A stretch of 64,000 nt of DNA from Bacteroides sp. (GCA_014801735.1 JAAVDO010000013.1:1-64000), one strand, 5' to 3'; shown: positions 1 to 8,821, counted from the stretch's first letter. The notes: generated by a model not told the origin, from the sequence alone. Translations and numbers: made by a program.

Positions 1-1
1 G

Positions 2-613
2 TCATGGATAGCGCAGACGACCTATCTCACCCTGGTGTTCCGTGGGGCAGGACGTGGCTCAAAAGTACTTGAAGAACGGTTCGGCGACTCATTGAAAAAT
101 ATGGTGGCCGTAACCGACCAACACAGTGCCTACTTCGCCATCAACTTTCTGAACAATCAGATATGCCTTGCCCATTTGCTCAGAAATCTGGAATACCTTA
201 ATGAGATTGATAAGGAACAGACGTGGGCAAAGGAGGTGCAGACACTATTACGCGAAGCCATCCATCTGAGGAACGAAAAGCCCTCAGGTATTATCCCAAA
301 AGAGAATTGGCTGACACGACTTGACAATCTGCTCAAACAGAACCTTGACAATCTCCGGAAAGAGTTCAATGAGCTTAAGAGAGGAATAATCAAATGCAGG
401 GACTACATCTTCAACTTCCTTGACAATCCCGCGATTCCATCAGACAACAACGGGTCGGAACGTGGAATCCGAAAACTCAAGGTCAAACAGAAAATATCCG
501 GATGCTTCCGCTCCGAAACCGGTGCCGATGCCTTCCACGCGCTACATTCAATTGCAGACACCGCATGGAAAAACGGTCAATCTCCACTTGACGCTTTAAT
601 GGTTCTCGTCTAA
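2..613 (+). CDS. IS66-family transposase, 3' part (5' end outside window)
   Basis: The reading frame is already open at the first bases of the window, so this is the C-terminal part of a longer transposase. An internal GTG at 35 is probably not the real start. The last third carries the typical IS66 DDE-domain end: a D-N-N-G-S-E-R segment near residue 140 of the visible part, which contains the last catalytic acidic residue, followed by the K-I-S-G-C-F-R-S region and a short C-terminal helix. IS66 enzymes cut and rejoin the ends of the element. I could not define the right inverted repeat after the stop at 611-613. The element lies next to a decayed receptor gene, so this edge of the window is a rearranged locus. 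Whether the copy is intact cannot be seen. Confidence 0.9.
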   Translation, partial: SWIAQTTYLTLVFRGAGRGSKVLEERFGDSLKNMVAVTDQHSAYFAINFLNNQICLAHLLRNLEYLNEIDKEQTWAKEVQTLLREAIHLRNEKPSGIIPKENWLTRLDNLLKQNLDNLRKEFNELKRGIIKCRDYIFNFLDNPAIPSDNNGSERGIRKLKVKQKISGCFRSETGADAFHALHSIADTAWKNGQSPLDALMVLV

Positions 614-759
614 AATGACGGGACAACTCTTCACGCCCTCTGCTTTGGCTAAATAGTTACCGGATTTTCGGCTTGAGCGGCAATTAGCAAATCGGTGACT
701 CGCAGGAAGACTGCCCGAGCAACACATAGCTGACCCAAGAGCAACAGCAAACTAAACCG

Positions 760-804
760 GCCGACGGCGAGAGGAGAAATCCTAATCGCCGTCGGCTGTT
801 TGTT
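760..804 (+). terminator. Intrinsic terminator downstream of the IS66 transposase
   Basis: A perfect 11-bp inverted repeat (760-770 with 786-796, arm GCCGACGGCGA) encloses a 15-nt loop and is followed by a T-rich stretch. It would end plus-strand transcription from the transposon and insulates the promoter that begins at 802. Confidence 0.7.
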
Positions 805-849
805 AGGGGCAGGTGCGCAGGATGGTTTAGATAGGATTTGCTAATTTTG
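802..849 (+). promoter_or_regulatory. 19-bp G-rich element plus TAATTTTG promoter box (copy 1 of 4)
   Basis: GTTAGGGGCAGGTGCGCAG occupies 802-820. A 21-nt spacer leads to TAATTTTG at 842-849, a match to the Bacteroidota -7 consensus TAnnTTTG. No TTTG -33 box is present at the usual 19-20 nt distance, so the 19-bp element sits just upstream of where it should be. The same arrangement occurs at 16056, 42558 and 53250. The only downstream reading frames are a 25-codon ORF and a decayed barrel gene. Confidence 0.6.
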
Positions 850-854
850 ACGGT

Positions 855-932
855 ATGAAACGGATTGAGTTCGATATGGAGACGGTGGTTGACTTGTGCC
901 GGAGGTATGAGATGGGGGAGGGGCGTGGTTGA
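855..932 (+). CDS. Possible 25-residue micro-ORF behind the 19-bp-element promoter
   Basis: An ATG lies 6 nt after the TAATTTTG box, so it would be at or just after the transcription start, and it opens a 25-codon frame (MKRIEFDMETVVDL at the start) ending in TGA at 930-932. The N-terminus looks helical and reminiscent of the first helix of short HTH or transposon-associated proteins. It could instead be the stump of a longer decayed gene. No function is proposed. The only support for coding is its position relative to the promoter. Confidence 0.25.
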   Translation: MKRIEFDMETVVDLCRRYEMGEGRG

Positions 933-1012
933 ATGGTGTATTTCCGGATGTGGAAGTGATTTTTTTGGTGATGGAGGTTAGTTTTTTTGTGATTTTTGTG
1001 TCTGTGTAGTAT

Positions 1013-1531
1013 ATGACGAACAAAAGTAACATTGTCCAGAAGATTTCGGGGGGTGTATCGGCCGTAGCACGGGTCCTCGATAATTCGCTTGTGGTGCGCG
1101 GCACCGGCTCGTTCTCGGCCTACAGGCGTGGGGGCCGACGCACTTATGACCGCAATGTGATGAACGGTACACTGTCGGGTTTCTACTACCTGGGTGACTT
1201 CTACTTCACGGGATATTATAAATTCCAGGAAAAGAGTGCCACATAGATCTATCAGACAGTGGATCGACCGGCATATTACTCGTTACGTTGCGGCTGGTTG
1301 AAATCAGGCTGGAATATATCGTTGAATCTGAGAAACGCGTTCCGCTCATCATACCAGAAAGGGAGCGATTACATGGCATACGATAACTTCACGAGCGAGG
1401 AAATAATGTATGGAGCTGCTTACCGGCGGAACGTGTGGGTTAACGTAGTCTATACCGTGAGATACGGTCGGAAAGTGAAGATGGAACAGATAGAAAGAGG
1501 ACAATCTACCTCGTCGGGTATCGTGAATTAG
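1013..1531 (+). pseudogene. Remnant of a TonB-linked outer-membrane beta-barrel protein (PF14905-like C-terminus)
   Basis: Two consecutive open stretches in the same frame (1013-1243 and 1247-1528) are separated by a single TAG at 1244-1246. Read through, they give about 170 residues with alternating aromatic strands (GTLSGFYYLGDFYFTGYYKF) and a C-terminal block ending V-Y-T-V-R-Y-G-R-K-V-K and S-S-G-I-V-N. This matches how Bacteroidota outer-membrane beta-barrel family proteins end (strand, then GKKVKR, then a short SSAILK-type tail). The signal peptide, carboxypeptidase-like domain, plug and most of the barrel are missing, and a stop codon (1007-1009) lies just before 1013. It is therefore a truncated and interrupted gene, consistent with damage by the neighbouring IS66 element. 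Confidence 0.7.
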
Positions 1532-1587
1532 GCCTCGGATGAGCCGGTGTTCCGCCGAGCACCGAGACTGGTCAATATTGATAAATA

Positions 1588-1618
1588 AGTCGGGAGGCAA
1601 TTGGCTTGCCTCCCGACT
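1588..1618 (-). terminator. Terminator of pckA (possibly bidirectional)
   Basis: A perfect 13-bp inverted repeat (1588-1600 with 1606-1618) has a 5-nt loop. On the minus strand it lies about 40 nt after the pckA stop and runs into an AT-rich stretch (TATTTATCAATA). It may also stop read-through from the plus-strand pseudogene. Confidence 0.7.
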
Positions 1619-1656
1619 GAGTGTTTATATGCGCTATAGGCGCAAAGGGGATGTTA

Positions 1657-3255
1657 TCAGAGCTGGGGACCGGCAGCTACGAGAGCCTTACCGGCGGGGT
1701 TGTTCTCAAACTTCTTGAAGTTGTTGATGAACTTCTCGGCCAGAGCTGTAGCCTTCTTTGTCCATTCCTCGGGATTTGCGTAGGTGTCGCGGGGATCGAG
1801 GATAGCGGGATCAACACCGGGGAGCTCGGTGGGGATCACGAAGTTGAAGATAGGCAGGGTCTTGGTGGGAGCCGAGAGGATAGCGCCGTCGAGGATAGCG
1901 TCGATGATGCCGCGGGTGTCGCGGATCGAGATACGCTTTCCGGTGCCGTTCCAGCCGGTGTTCACGAGATAAGCCTTAGCACCGCTCTGTTGCATGCGCT
2001 TAACGAGCTCTTCAGCATACTTGGTGGGGTGGAGGCTGAGGAATGCAGCGCCGAAGCAAGCCGAGAAAGTGGGGGTGGGCTCGGTGATGCCGCGCTCGGT
2101 GCCGGCGAGTTTCGAGGTGTAGCCCGAGAGGAAGTAGTACTTTGTCTGCTCGGGATCGAGGATCGAAACGGGGGGCAGAACTCCGTAGGCGTCGGCCGAC
2201 AGGAAGATCACATTCTTGGCGGCAGGACCGCGAGAAGGCTTAACGATGTTCTTGATGTGGTCGATGGGGTAGCTAACGCGGGTGTTCTCGGTCACGCTCT
2301 TGTCGGCGAAGTCGATCTTGCCATTTTCGTCAACGGTCACGTTCTCCAGAAGTGCGTCGCGAGTGATAGCATTGTAGATATCGGGCTCGCTCTCCTTGTC
2401 GAGGTTGATAACCTTAGCGTAGCAGCCGCCTTCGTAGTTGAACACGCCATTGTCGTCCCAACCGTGCTCGTCGTCGCCGATCAGCAGACGCTTCGGGTCG
2501 GTAGAAAGGGTGGTCTTACCTGTGCCGGAGAGGCCGAAGAAGATAGCGGTGTTTTCACCCTGCTTGTCGGTGTTGGCCGAGCAGTGCATCGAGGCGATAC
2601 CACGACGGGGGTTGTAGTAGTTCATGATCGAGAACATACCCTTCTTCATCTCGCCACCATACCAGGTGTTGATGATGAGCTGCATGCGCTCGGTGAGGTT
2701 GAAAGCAACGCAGGTCTCGGAGTTGATACCGAGTTCCTTCCAGTTTTCAACCTTAGCTTTCGAAGCGTTGAGGACTACGAAGTCGGGCTTGAAGTTGTTG
2801 AGTTCCTCCTCGGTGGGACGGATAAACATGTTGGTCACGAAGTGAGCCTGCCATGCAACTTCCATGATGAAACGAACAGCCAGACGGGTGTCGGGGTTAG
2901 TTCCGCAGAAAGCGTCGACTACGTAGAGGGTCTTGTCGCTGAGCTCGGTGTCAGCGATCTTTTTGAGAGCGTCCCAAGTCTGAACGGAGATGGGCTTGTT
3001 GTCGTTCTTGTATTCGTCGGAAGTCCACCAGATAGTGTCTTTGGAGGTATCGTCCATCACGAAGAACTTGTCTTTGGGCGAACGTCCGGTGTAGATGCCG
3101 GTCATTACGTTGACTGCACCAAGTTCGGTCTCCTGGCCCTTTTCGAAGCCGGTGAGAGCAGGGTTGGTCTCGTCGATGAAGAGCTGATCCCAGCTGGGAT
3201 TGTGGATCACCTTTGCACCGGTGATGCCATACTGCGATAAGTCGATTGTGCTCAT
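1657..3255 (-). CDS. pckA: Phosphoenolpyruvate carboxykinase (ATP)
   Basis: This 532-residue protein is full length for ATP-type PEP carboxykinase, which interconverts oxaloacetate and PEP with ADP/ATP in the cytoplasm. The P-loop GLSGTGKTT lies at about residues 241-249, followed by the metal-binding L-I-G-D-D-E-H-G-W segment at 258-266. A substrate-binding R-S-P-K-D-K is near residue 58, and the adenine-binding [10 protein letters not shown] segment is in the C-terminal third. In saccharolytic Bacteroidales the enzyme normally runs in the carboxylating direction, fixing CO2 onto PEP and gaining ATP on the way to succinate. It is monocistronic, with its own promoter box (3344-3351) and terminator. 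A long antisense ORF over the same region is a codon-bias shadow. Confidence 0.98.
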   Translation of the reverse strand: MSTIDLSQYGITGAKVIHNPSWDQLFIDETNPALTGFEKGQETELGAVNVMTGIYTGRSPKDKFFVMDDTSKDTIWWTSDEYKNDNKPISVQTWDALKKIADTELSDKTLYVVDAFCGTNPDTRLAVRFIMEVAWQAHFVTNMFIRPTEEELNNFKPDFVVLNASKAKVENWKELGINSETCVAFNLTERMQLIINTWYGGEMKKGMFSIMNYYNPRRGIASMHCSANTDKQGENTAIFFGLSGTGKTTLSTDPKRLLIGDDEHGWDDNGVFNYEGGCYAKVINLDKESEPDIYNAITRDALLENVTVDENGKIDFADKSVTENTRVSYPIDHIKNIVKPSRGPAAKNVIFLSADAYGVLPPVSILDPEQTKYYFLSGYTSKLAGTERGITEPTPTFSACFGAAFLSLHPTKYAEELVKRMQQSGAKAYLVNTGWNGTGKRISIRDTRGIIDAILDGAILSAPTKTLPIFNFVIPTELPGVDPAILDPRDTYANPEEWTKKATALAEKFINNFKKFENNPAGKALVAAGPQL

Positions 3256-3343
3256 GCTGTTAATGACTTGAATTATTGATGTATAAGAATGTTTTCGAAA
3301 TGATCTGCGGCAGAAAAGAGCCTTCTACCACTTATATTCACGG

Positions 3344-3351
3344 CAAAGTTA
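3344..3351 (-). promoter_or_regulatory. Promoter -7 box of pckA
   Basis: On the minus strand this reads TAACTTTG, matching TAnnTTTG, about 90 nt before the pckA start. The best TTG upstream is 23 nt away, longer than normal, so the -33 element is weak or replaced by an activator site. Confidence 0.5.
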
Positions 3352-3521
3352 GTCACTTTTTTGACAAACATAGCCAATGAATAAAGAAATATTTCCGTAT
3401 TAAAGAATTTTTAACTTGTGGCAGGTCCTGAAAAGCCATACAAAGGATTCAGGAGATAAACGGCGGGAGCAGGCCGAAAGTGCGAACCAGTAACATTTTT
3501 TGGCTTTCCGGCGAAGAGTCG

Positions 3522-4466
3522 TCACAGATCTATGGTATAGGATGAATAGGCTACGGTGCGACCACCGAGTCCGTTTTTCTGCATGGTGAGTCCCTCGTTA
3601 AGGTAGGAACCTCCATTTTCGCATGAAGAGCCGAAATCGAGGAACCCGCTTCGGGGAAGTCCGAGCACTGCCGGAGCTGCGGATACCAGCAAGGGGAGCG
3701 CCCCAAGAGCACGTCCGGCTTCGGTAGCTGCCATATATTGAGTGTGGGCGACGTTGGGTGACAAATAGATCACCGATCCGGCGATCGGTCGACAGAGAGA
3801 ATCGCAGGCCATCAGGAGACGTATCCTGTCGGGGAACCGCGAGTGAAGAAGCGACAGCTCGGAAAGAGTGTGTACCGGGGCAACACCGTGGCGGCTCATC
3901 AGGGTGTCGGTGAGAATAGCATGGAAGGCGGCGAGATCGGAGCTCTCGGTGATCGAGACGCCCGACCGCCTGGCGCGGGAGATAGCCTGCGACGTGGAGA
4001 GTGACAGCAGTGGTGGTCGGTCGAGGGGCAGGGCGGTTGAGGCGAGTACTCCGGTGATGCGTGCTCCGAAGCGGAACAGAGCATAGCGGTCGTCGTCGGC
4101 GGGATAGAGCGAGTAGATCCAGGGCGCGGGGCAATAGCGCAGGGAGGAGAAGCCGCAGGCGCGCATGTAGTTCAGACTTGCCTCGAATATGCGCATCATT
4201 ATTGCGGCATCGATATGACGCCTCGGGGTGATCCATCCGCCGTAGGTCAGGCCCGGGTGAGACGCGAGCACCGAACCCTGTTCGCAAGCGGGAAGGATGG
4301 CTATCAGCCTGGAGCCTCGGAAGGCGAGCAGCGAATGGTCGGCGAATCGATCGGCGTGATAGTCCATGTAAGGGCGCAGATGTATCAGCAGGGGAGTACG
4401 CGAAACCCCGACAAAGCTGTCCCATCGGGAAGCCATGTCGGGGTTGTAGCGTGTTATGGTGATCAT
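3522..4466 (-). CDS. FemAB/GNAT-fold acetyltransferase-like protein
   Basis: This 314-residue cytoplasmic protein has no signal peptide. Its layout fits the FemAB-like/GNAT superfamily (PF13480 type): an N-terminal half-domain with T-P-L-L-I-H-L-R-P-Y-M-D-Y-H-A-D, a middle Y-G-G-W segment, and a C-terminal half with an alternating-strand core that includes I-A-G-S-V-I-Y-L and G-F-L-D-F-G-S-S. Such proteins transfer acyl or aminoacyl groups; the substrate cannot be told here. It starts 24 nt after the alcohol dehydrogenase stop, so it is probably the last gene of the greA-HIT-adh-acetyltransferase run. The family call is from pattern and is moderately secure. Confidence 0.65.
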   Translation of the reverse strand: MITITRYNPDMASRWDSFVGVSRTPLLIHLRPYMDYHADRFADHSLLAFRGSRLIAILPACEQGSVLASHPGLTYGGWITPRRHIDAAIMMRIFEASLNYMRACGFSSLRYCPAPWIYSLYPADDDRYALFRFGARITGVLASTALPLDRPPLLSLSTSQAISRARRSGVSITESSDLAAFHAILTDTLMSRHGVAPVHTLSELSLLHSRFPDRIRLLMACDSLCRPIAGSVIYLSPNVAHTQYMAATEAGRALGALPLLVSAAPAVLGLPRSGFLDFGSSCENGGSYLNEGLTMQKNGLGGRTVAYSSYTIDL

Positions 4467-4490
4467 TCCTCGGGGGAATCGGAAAGGTGG

Positions 4491-5660
4491 TCAGAGGGCA
4501 AGCCGATAAATCTGAGCCGTCTCCTCAGGGCCGAGAGGCAGATAGCTGCCGAGTTTCGGGCCTTTGTTCTTGTGCAGGTTCTCGACAAGACGGTCGATAT
4601 CGGGCTTGGGAACGCCAAGGGCAGGGAACGTCACGGGGAGTCCGAGGCTTCCGAAGAAGGCTTTGAGGCTCATGATACCCTCCATGGCTGCTGTCGAATC
4701 GTCGTGGCTCATCACGCCGAACACACGGCGGGCGAACTGGGCGATCTTTTCGGGATGGCGGCGTGACATAAATGTCATCCATGCAGGGAAGATCACCGCG
4801 AGACCGGCACCGTGAGTCACGCCGTAAAGGGCCGAGATCTCATGCTCAAGAGCGTGGCTGCTCCAGTCTTCGACGCGGCCCGTGCCGCAGATTCCGTTGT
4901 GGGCAAGTGTGCCGGCCCACATTATGTTGGCGCGGGCATCGTAGTCGTCGGGGTCGGCCATCACTTTCGGCGCCTCCTCGATTATGGCTTTAAGCAGCCC
5001 TTCGGAGATACGGTCGGTGGTCTGGACGCCGGTCGAGTTGGTGAAATACCGCTCCATGATGTGGGCCATCATATCGGCTATGCCGCTTGCCGTCTGATAG
5101 GGCGGCAACGTGAAGGTCAGTACCGGATTGAGGAGCGACCATTTGGGACGCAGGGCGAAATCGGTGCGCAGTGAGATCTTACGGTTGCCGTCGAGCAGGG
5201 TGATGACCGAATTGCCCGAACCCTCGCTGCCAGCAGCAGGAATTGTAAGAACCACTCCAACGGGCAGAGCCGTACGGATCGTGGCTTTACCGGCCCAGAA
5301 ATCCCAGAAGTCGCCATCGTAGGGCACACCGGCAGCAATGGCCTTGGCCGTATCGATAACAGATCCGCCGCCAACGGCCACAAGACCGTCGAGATTGTTG
5401 GCACGGCAGATCGCAATGCCTTCGCGCACTTTCGGATCGGTCGGGTTGGGATCGATGCCGCCGAGCTCCATAAAAAAGACGCCGGCATCAGAAAGGGATT
5501 TTTCCACACGGTCGAGCAGACCGCTCTTGCGGGCCGACTCATGACCGAAAACCACGAGCACACGCTTCATATCTGACATCAGGGCCTGCTGACCGGCCTG
5601 AAGCTCGGCATCGCGGCCGAAAACGTAGCGGGTTGGAGCGGAATAGGTGAAATTTTCCAT
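4491..5660 (-). CDS. Iron-containing alcohol dehydrogenase, YqhD/BdhA type
   Basis: This 389-residue protein is the usual length for the family. The nucleotide-binding G-G-G-S-V-I-D-T-A-K motif begins at about residue 97. Metal-ligand positions corresponding to those of YqhD are visible: D196, H200, H269 and H283 (the last two 14 apart, as in YqhD). YqhD-type enzymes reduce short aldehydes with NAD(P)H, and BdhA-type enzymes make butanol. The substrate here is unknown, but aldehyde detoxification or redox balancing is likely. It lies 24 nt downstream of the HIT-protein gene and 24 nt upstream of the acetyltransferase gene, all on the minus strand, which suggests co-transcription from the greA promoter. 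Confidence 0.93.
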   Translation of the reverse strand: MENFTYSAPTRYVFGRDAELQAGQQALMSDMKRVLVVFGHESARKSGLLDRVEKSLSDAGVFFMELGGIDPNPTDPKVREGIAICRANNLDGLVAVGGGSVIDTAKAIAAGVPYDGDFWDFWAGKATIRTALPVGVVLTIPAAGSEGSGNSVITLLDGNRKISLRTDFALRPKWSLLNPVLTFTLPPYQTASGIADMMAHIMERYFTNSTGVQTTDRISEGLLKAIIEEAPKVMADPDDYDARANIMWAGTLAHNGICGTGRVEDWSSHALEHEISALYGVTHGAGLAVIFPAWMTFMSRRHPEKIAQFARRVFGVMSHDDSTAAMEGIMSLKAFFGSLGLPVTFPALGVPKPDIDRLVENLHKNKGPKLGSYLPLGPEETAQIYRLAL

Positions 5661-5684
5661 GGATTATGAAACTGAGGATAGATG

Positions 5685-6089
5685 TCAGGCGAGCTTGCGG
5701 GCCACCGCAGCCGAAATGTCATTGCAGAGCTGCTGCATGCGCTCAGGCTCGAGAGTCTGCTTGTGGCTGAAGTTCATATCCTGTTCGGTGGTGATGGGGA
5801 TGAGGTGGATATGAGCGTGGGGCACTTCCAGGCCTATCACAGTCACGCCGACGCGCTTGCATGGCACAGCCTCGCGTAGCCCCTCGGCAACACGCTTGGC
5901 AAAGAGCTCAAGGGCGAGATATTCGTCGTCGGGCAAATCGAACAGGTAGCTGACTTCGTGTTTTGGCACGACCAGGACATGGCCCGGAGCCACGGGATTT
6001 ATGTCAAGAAAAGCGAAATGCTTCTCGTCTTCGGCGATCTTGTAGCAGGGGATCTCGCCGGCGATGATACGAGAGAAGATCGAAGCCAT
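5685..6089 (-). CDS. HIT family nucleotide-binding protein (HinT-like)
   Basis: The histidine-triad motif P-H-A-H-I-H-L-I-P-I is complete (H91, H93 and H95 when counted from the chosen start). HIT proteins hydrolyse nucleoside phosphoramidates and related AMP conjugates in the cytoplasm. I place the start at 6089, which gives 134 residues beginning MASIFSRIIAGEIP, the classic family N-terminus, 7 nt after the greA stop. An ATG at 6116 would add nine residues and overlap greA. It appears translationally coupled to greA. Confidence 0.93.
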   Translation of the reverse strand: MASIFSRIIAGEIPCYKIAEDEKHFAFLDINPVAPGHVLVVPKHEVSYLFDLPDDEYLALELFAKRVAEGLREAVPCKRVGVTVIGLEVPHAHIHLIPITTEQDMNFSHKQTLEPERMQQLCNDISAAVARKLA

Positions 6090-6096
6090 CGGAATA

Positions 6097-6567
6097 TCAG
6101 AAAGAGATTTCGACAATTTCGAACTGCATGATGCCGGCGGGCACCTTGATCTCGACAGTCTCGCCGTGTTTGTGGCCGAGCAGACCCTGGGCGATCGGTG
6201 TCGACGATCCTATCTTTTTCTCGCGTAGGTTTGCCTCGCTGTCGGCAACGATGGTGTATTCCATCACGGCACCGTTGGCCTTATTGCGGATCTTGACGCG
6301 GTTGAGTATCTGAACTTCCTCGGTGTTGAGGTTGCCTTCGTCGATGATGCGCGAATTGGCTACGAGATCCTTCAGCTGGGCAATCTTCATTTCGAGCAGA
6401 CCCTGAGCCTCCTTTGCAGCATCGTATTCGGAGTTCTCAGAGAGGTCACCTTTGTCGCGGGCTTCGGCAATGGCGCGTGAGATTTCGGGTCGCTTCACCG
6501 ATTCGAGGTATGCAATTTCCTCCATCTTACGGTTGTAACCCTCTTTGGTCATGTAAGTTATAGCCAT
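6097..6567 (-). CDS. greA: Transcription elongation factor GreA
   Basis: From the ATG at 6567 this gives 156 residues, the standard GreA length, starting MAITYMTKEGYNRKMEEI. The N-terminal coiled coil holds the D-L-S-E-N-S-E-Y acidic tip that stimulates RNA polymerase to cleave backtracked transcripts. The C-terminal globular domain ends with the I-G-S-S-T-P-I-A-Q-G-L-L-G-H and P-A-G family blocks. A longer reading from 6621 adds a hydrophobic stretch not seen in GreA and is rejected. It is the first gene after the promoter at 6705-6735 and heads a likely four-gene operon. Confidence 0.96.
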   Translation of the reverse strand: MAITYMTKEGYNRKMEEIAYLESVKRPEISRAIAEARDKGDLSENSEYDAAKEAQGLLEMKIAQLKDLVANSRIIDEGNLNTEEVQILNRVKIRNKANGAVMEYTIVADSEANLREKKIGSSTPIAQGLLGHKHGETVEIKVPAGIMQFEIVEISF

Positions 6568-6704
6568 AATTATGATAGTTTCGATAATGGTTAAACATAA
6601 AAAGAAAGAAACTCGGCCCACTTCAGGCAGGCGAGTCCCCGATTGTCACACACAGGTGAGATAATTATGTAGAATCCGGATCCGGATAGCGGTTCGGACA
6701 GGGG

Positions 6705-6735
6705 CAAAGTTAGCGATTCTTTCGGAGACGTGCAA
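6705..6735 (-). promoter_or_regulatory. Promoter of the greA operon
   Basis: On the minus strand TTG (6733-6735) is separated by 20 nt from TAACTTTG (6705-6712), a full Bacteroidota consensus. The predicted start is near 6700, giving a leader of about 130 nt before greA. Confidence 0.7.
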
Positions 6736-6786
6736 CGTAGTTAGCAAATTTTCACATAAATAAAAAAGGAAAAGAGGGATGCGGAC

Positions 6787-6817
6787 TTGATAGAGGCCGA
6801 AAAAAAGACTATATTTG
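6787..6817 (+). promoter_or_regulatory. Promoter of the RsmI-like methyltransferase gene
   Basis: TTG (6787-6789), a 20-nt spacer and TATATTTG (6810-6817) match the consensus. The ATG at 6822 begins only 5 nt after the box, so the transcript would have almost no leader. Confidence 0.75.
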
Positions 6818-6821
6818 CAAA

Positions 6822-7604
6822 ATGAAACCAGAGAACCCGTCCAAGGCGTGTGCACACGCACCGATCGTTGCAGAGAGCCAGCCATTGACGGCTCCCCGCG
6901 AAGCCACTCTCTATCTGCTGCCGGTCACTCTGAGCGCAGGATCCCCGGCCGATGTCATGCCGGAGCGGAATATCGAGATAGCGCGCAGGGTGAAGCATTT
7001 TGTCGTTGAAAATATGCGGTCGGCGCGCAGATTCCTGAAACGCTGTGATCCATCGATCGACATATCCGCTCTGAGCATGACCGTTCTTGACGAACATACT
7101 CCGGCATCCGAGGTGCCAGCAATGCTTGCACCGCTGGAGCGGGGCGAAGATATGGCGGTAGTGAGCGAGGCCGGATGTCCGGCAGTCGCTGATCCGGGTT
7201 CGGATATCGTAGCGGCCGCCCAGCGGCGCGGTTACAAGGTTTGTCCGCTTGTCGGGCCGTCGAGTATTCTGCTGGCGCTTATGGGTTCGGGTTTCAACGG
7301 CCAGAGTTTCTGTTTCGCCGGTTATCTGCCGGCGGGCAACGAGGAGCGCACGCGCAAGCTGCGCGAGATGGAACGCCGGATAGAGCGCGAGCGTCAGACG
7401 CAGATCTTTATCGAGACTCCTTACCGCAACCGCCGGATGATAGACGAACTCTGCCGCCAAATGCCGGGACGAATGCTGCTGTGCGTGGCTTCGGATCTCA
7501 CAGGCAAGGAGCAGAAAATAGTGACCCAACCGCTGTCAAAGTGGAGCAAGGCTGACACTCAATATCTTGACAGGATTCCGGCTATATTCCTACTGTTCAA
7601 CTAA
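6822..7604 (+). CDS. SAM-dependent methyltransferase, tetrapyrrole-methylase fold (RsmI-related)
   Basis: This 260-residue protein follows the RsmI/tetrapyrrole methylase plan: an N-terminal L-Y-L-L-P-V-T-L start, a V-S-E-A-G-C-P-A-V-A-D-P-G block and the L-V-G-P-S-S-I-L-L-A-L-M-G-S-G segment of the SAM site. Further on come F-A-G-Y-L-P and a C-terminal E-T-P-Y-R-N. RsmI 2'-O-methylates C1402 of 16S rRNA. This Bacteroidota variant diverges at the N-terminus, so its target is inferred only at family level. The next in-frame methionine is far inside, so the start at 6822 is forced and the mRNA appears leaderless. The gene is probably co-transcribed with the hydrolase starting at 7664. Confidence 0.85.
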   Translation: MKPENPSKACAHAPIVAESQPLTAPREATLYLLPVTLSAGSPADVMPERNIEIARRVKHFVVENMRSARRFLKRCDPSIDISALSMTVLDEHTPASEVPAMLAPLERGEDMAVVSEAGCPAVADPGSDIVAAAQRRGYKVCPLVGPSSILLALMGSGFNGQSFCFAGYLPAGNEERTRKLREMERRIERERQTQIFIETPYRNRRMIDELCRQMPGRMLLCVASDLTGKEQKIVTQPLSKWSKADTQYLDRIPAIFLLFN

Positions 7605-7663
7605 TAAATCATCTCTCCCTAATATCTGTCCACCGTCAGGGAACAACGAAAGGAAAATCCTTC

Positions 7664-8728
7664 ATGCGAAAGAAAATTAAAATCGACAAGTCACCGGCGC
7701 AGCCCACTCTTTTTGATCTGATAGACCAGAACGAGGAGAGCGCTATGTCGGTGCATCCCTCGATCATGGACTTCGTGGTGAAGACGAGGACGAACAGCGG
7801 TGGAGACAGCGGTAATAAGCGTCGGGAGGCAGACTCTCCAGTCGATCCAATGCCGGAGTCAGTGGCTACGGAATCCTTGCTGTTTCTGAGTTTTGGCAGC
7901 GGCAGCAGCGGCAACTGCGCCTATATTGGGACGCGCCGTGAAGGCATACTGATCGATGCGGGGGTGGATCCGCGCAAGGTGGAGGAGGCGATGCTTGCCA
8001 ACGGACTGATGAGCGACTGCGTGAAGGGTGTGTGTCTGACACATGATCACAGCGACCACGTGAGATATGTGTATCAATTCGTGAGGCTAAAGAAAAATGT
8101 AGGAGTCTACTGCACACCGAAAGTGTTGTCGGGACTTCTGAGACGGCACAGCATCTCGCGCCGCATCAAGGACTATCATCATCCGGTGTATAAGGAATTT
8201 CCTTTCAAGCTTGCCGGAATGACAGTGACGCCTTTCGATGTCCGCCATGACGGTACGGACAATGTGGGGTTCTTCATAGAAAGAGGGGAGCATACATTTG
8301 CGATAGCGACCGATCTGGGATCGATCACCGACCGCGTGGACTACTACATGAAACAGGCGCGTTACATAGTGATCGAGGCCAACTATGACGCGCAGATGCT
8401 GCGAAACGGGCCATATTCGGCTTTCCTGAAGAGTAGAATCGCTGCAGCTAACGGCCATCTCGACAATGTGGAGACAGCTCAGTTCGTAACTGAGCTTGCC
8501 CGAGAAGGGAAGCTGGAGTACGTGTTCCTATGCCATCTGAGCCGTGAAAACAACCAGCCGGAGCTGGCGCTGAGTACGGTAAGCGATGCCCTGAACTCGG
8601 CCGGACTTGGGCCGGTGGGCGACTGCAGCGGATCGCTCGAAACTGTGGGTGCGCCGCTCCAGATGATGGCGCTTCCACGCTTCACGCCCTCGCCACTGAT
8701 GGTGTTCAGAGGTAAGAAAGATCAGTGA
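7664..8728 (+). CDS. MBL-fold metallo-hydrolase, YycJ/WalJ-like, with N-terminal extension
   Basis: The core begins near residue 72 (L-L-F-L-S-F-G-S-G-S-S-G-N-C), the hallmark start of the YycJ family. It continues with the zinc motif T-H-D-H-S-D-H at 126-132, then later D-V-R-H-D-G and F-L-C-H-L-S. YycJ enzymes are 5'-3' DNA exonucleases linked to mismatch repair or cell-wall control in other phyla; the role here is not known. The first 70 residues are polar and low-complexity and are not part of the usual fold. An alternative start at 7745 would remove part of them. The gene lies 59 nt after the methyltransferase and is followed by a strong terminator. Confidence 0.9.
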   Translation: MRKKIKIDKSPAQPTLFDLIDQNEESAMSVHPSIMDFVVKTRTNSGGDSGNKRREADSPVDPMPESVATESLLFLSFGSGSSGNCAYIGTRREGILIDAGVDPRKVEEAMLANGLMSDCVKGVCLTHDHSDHVRYVYQFVRLKKNVGVYCTPKVLSGLLRRHSISRRIKDYHHPVYKEFPFKLAGMTVTPFDVRHDGTDNVGFFIERGEHTFAIATDLGSITDRVDYYMKQARYIVIEANYDAQMLRNGPYSAFLKSRIAAANGHLDNVETAQFVTELAREGKLEYVFLCHLSRENNQPELALSTVSDALNSAGLGPVGDCSGSLETVGAPLQMMALPRFTPSPLMVFRGKKDQ

Positions 8729-8756
8729 GGGGAAGCATAGTAAATGAGTATGAAAT

Positions 8757-8793
8757 AAAAATGAGCTGTGAGAAAATTCACGGCTCATTTTTT
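8757..8793. terminator. Bidirectional terminator between convergent genes
   Basis: An 11-bp stem (8761-8771 with 8778-8788, one wobble pair) has A-runs on the left and T-runs on the right. It can stop both the hydrolase transcript and the converging mltF-like transcript. Confidence 0.85.
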
Positions 8794-8821
8794 ATCGTCG
8801 GGCTTGAACGGTGAGATAGTG

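Noticed and set aside
1621..3240. Open frame of 539 codons antisense to pckA
   Set aside because: It lies exactly over pckA, has no family features and comes from the codon bias of the real gene.
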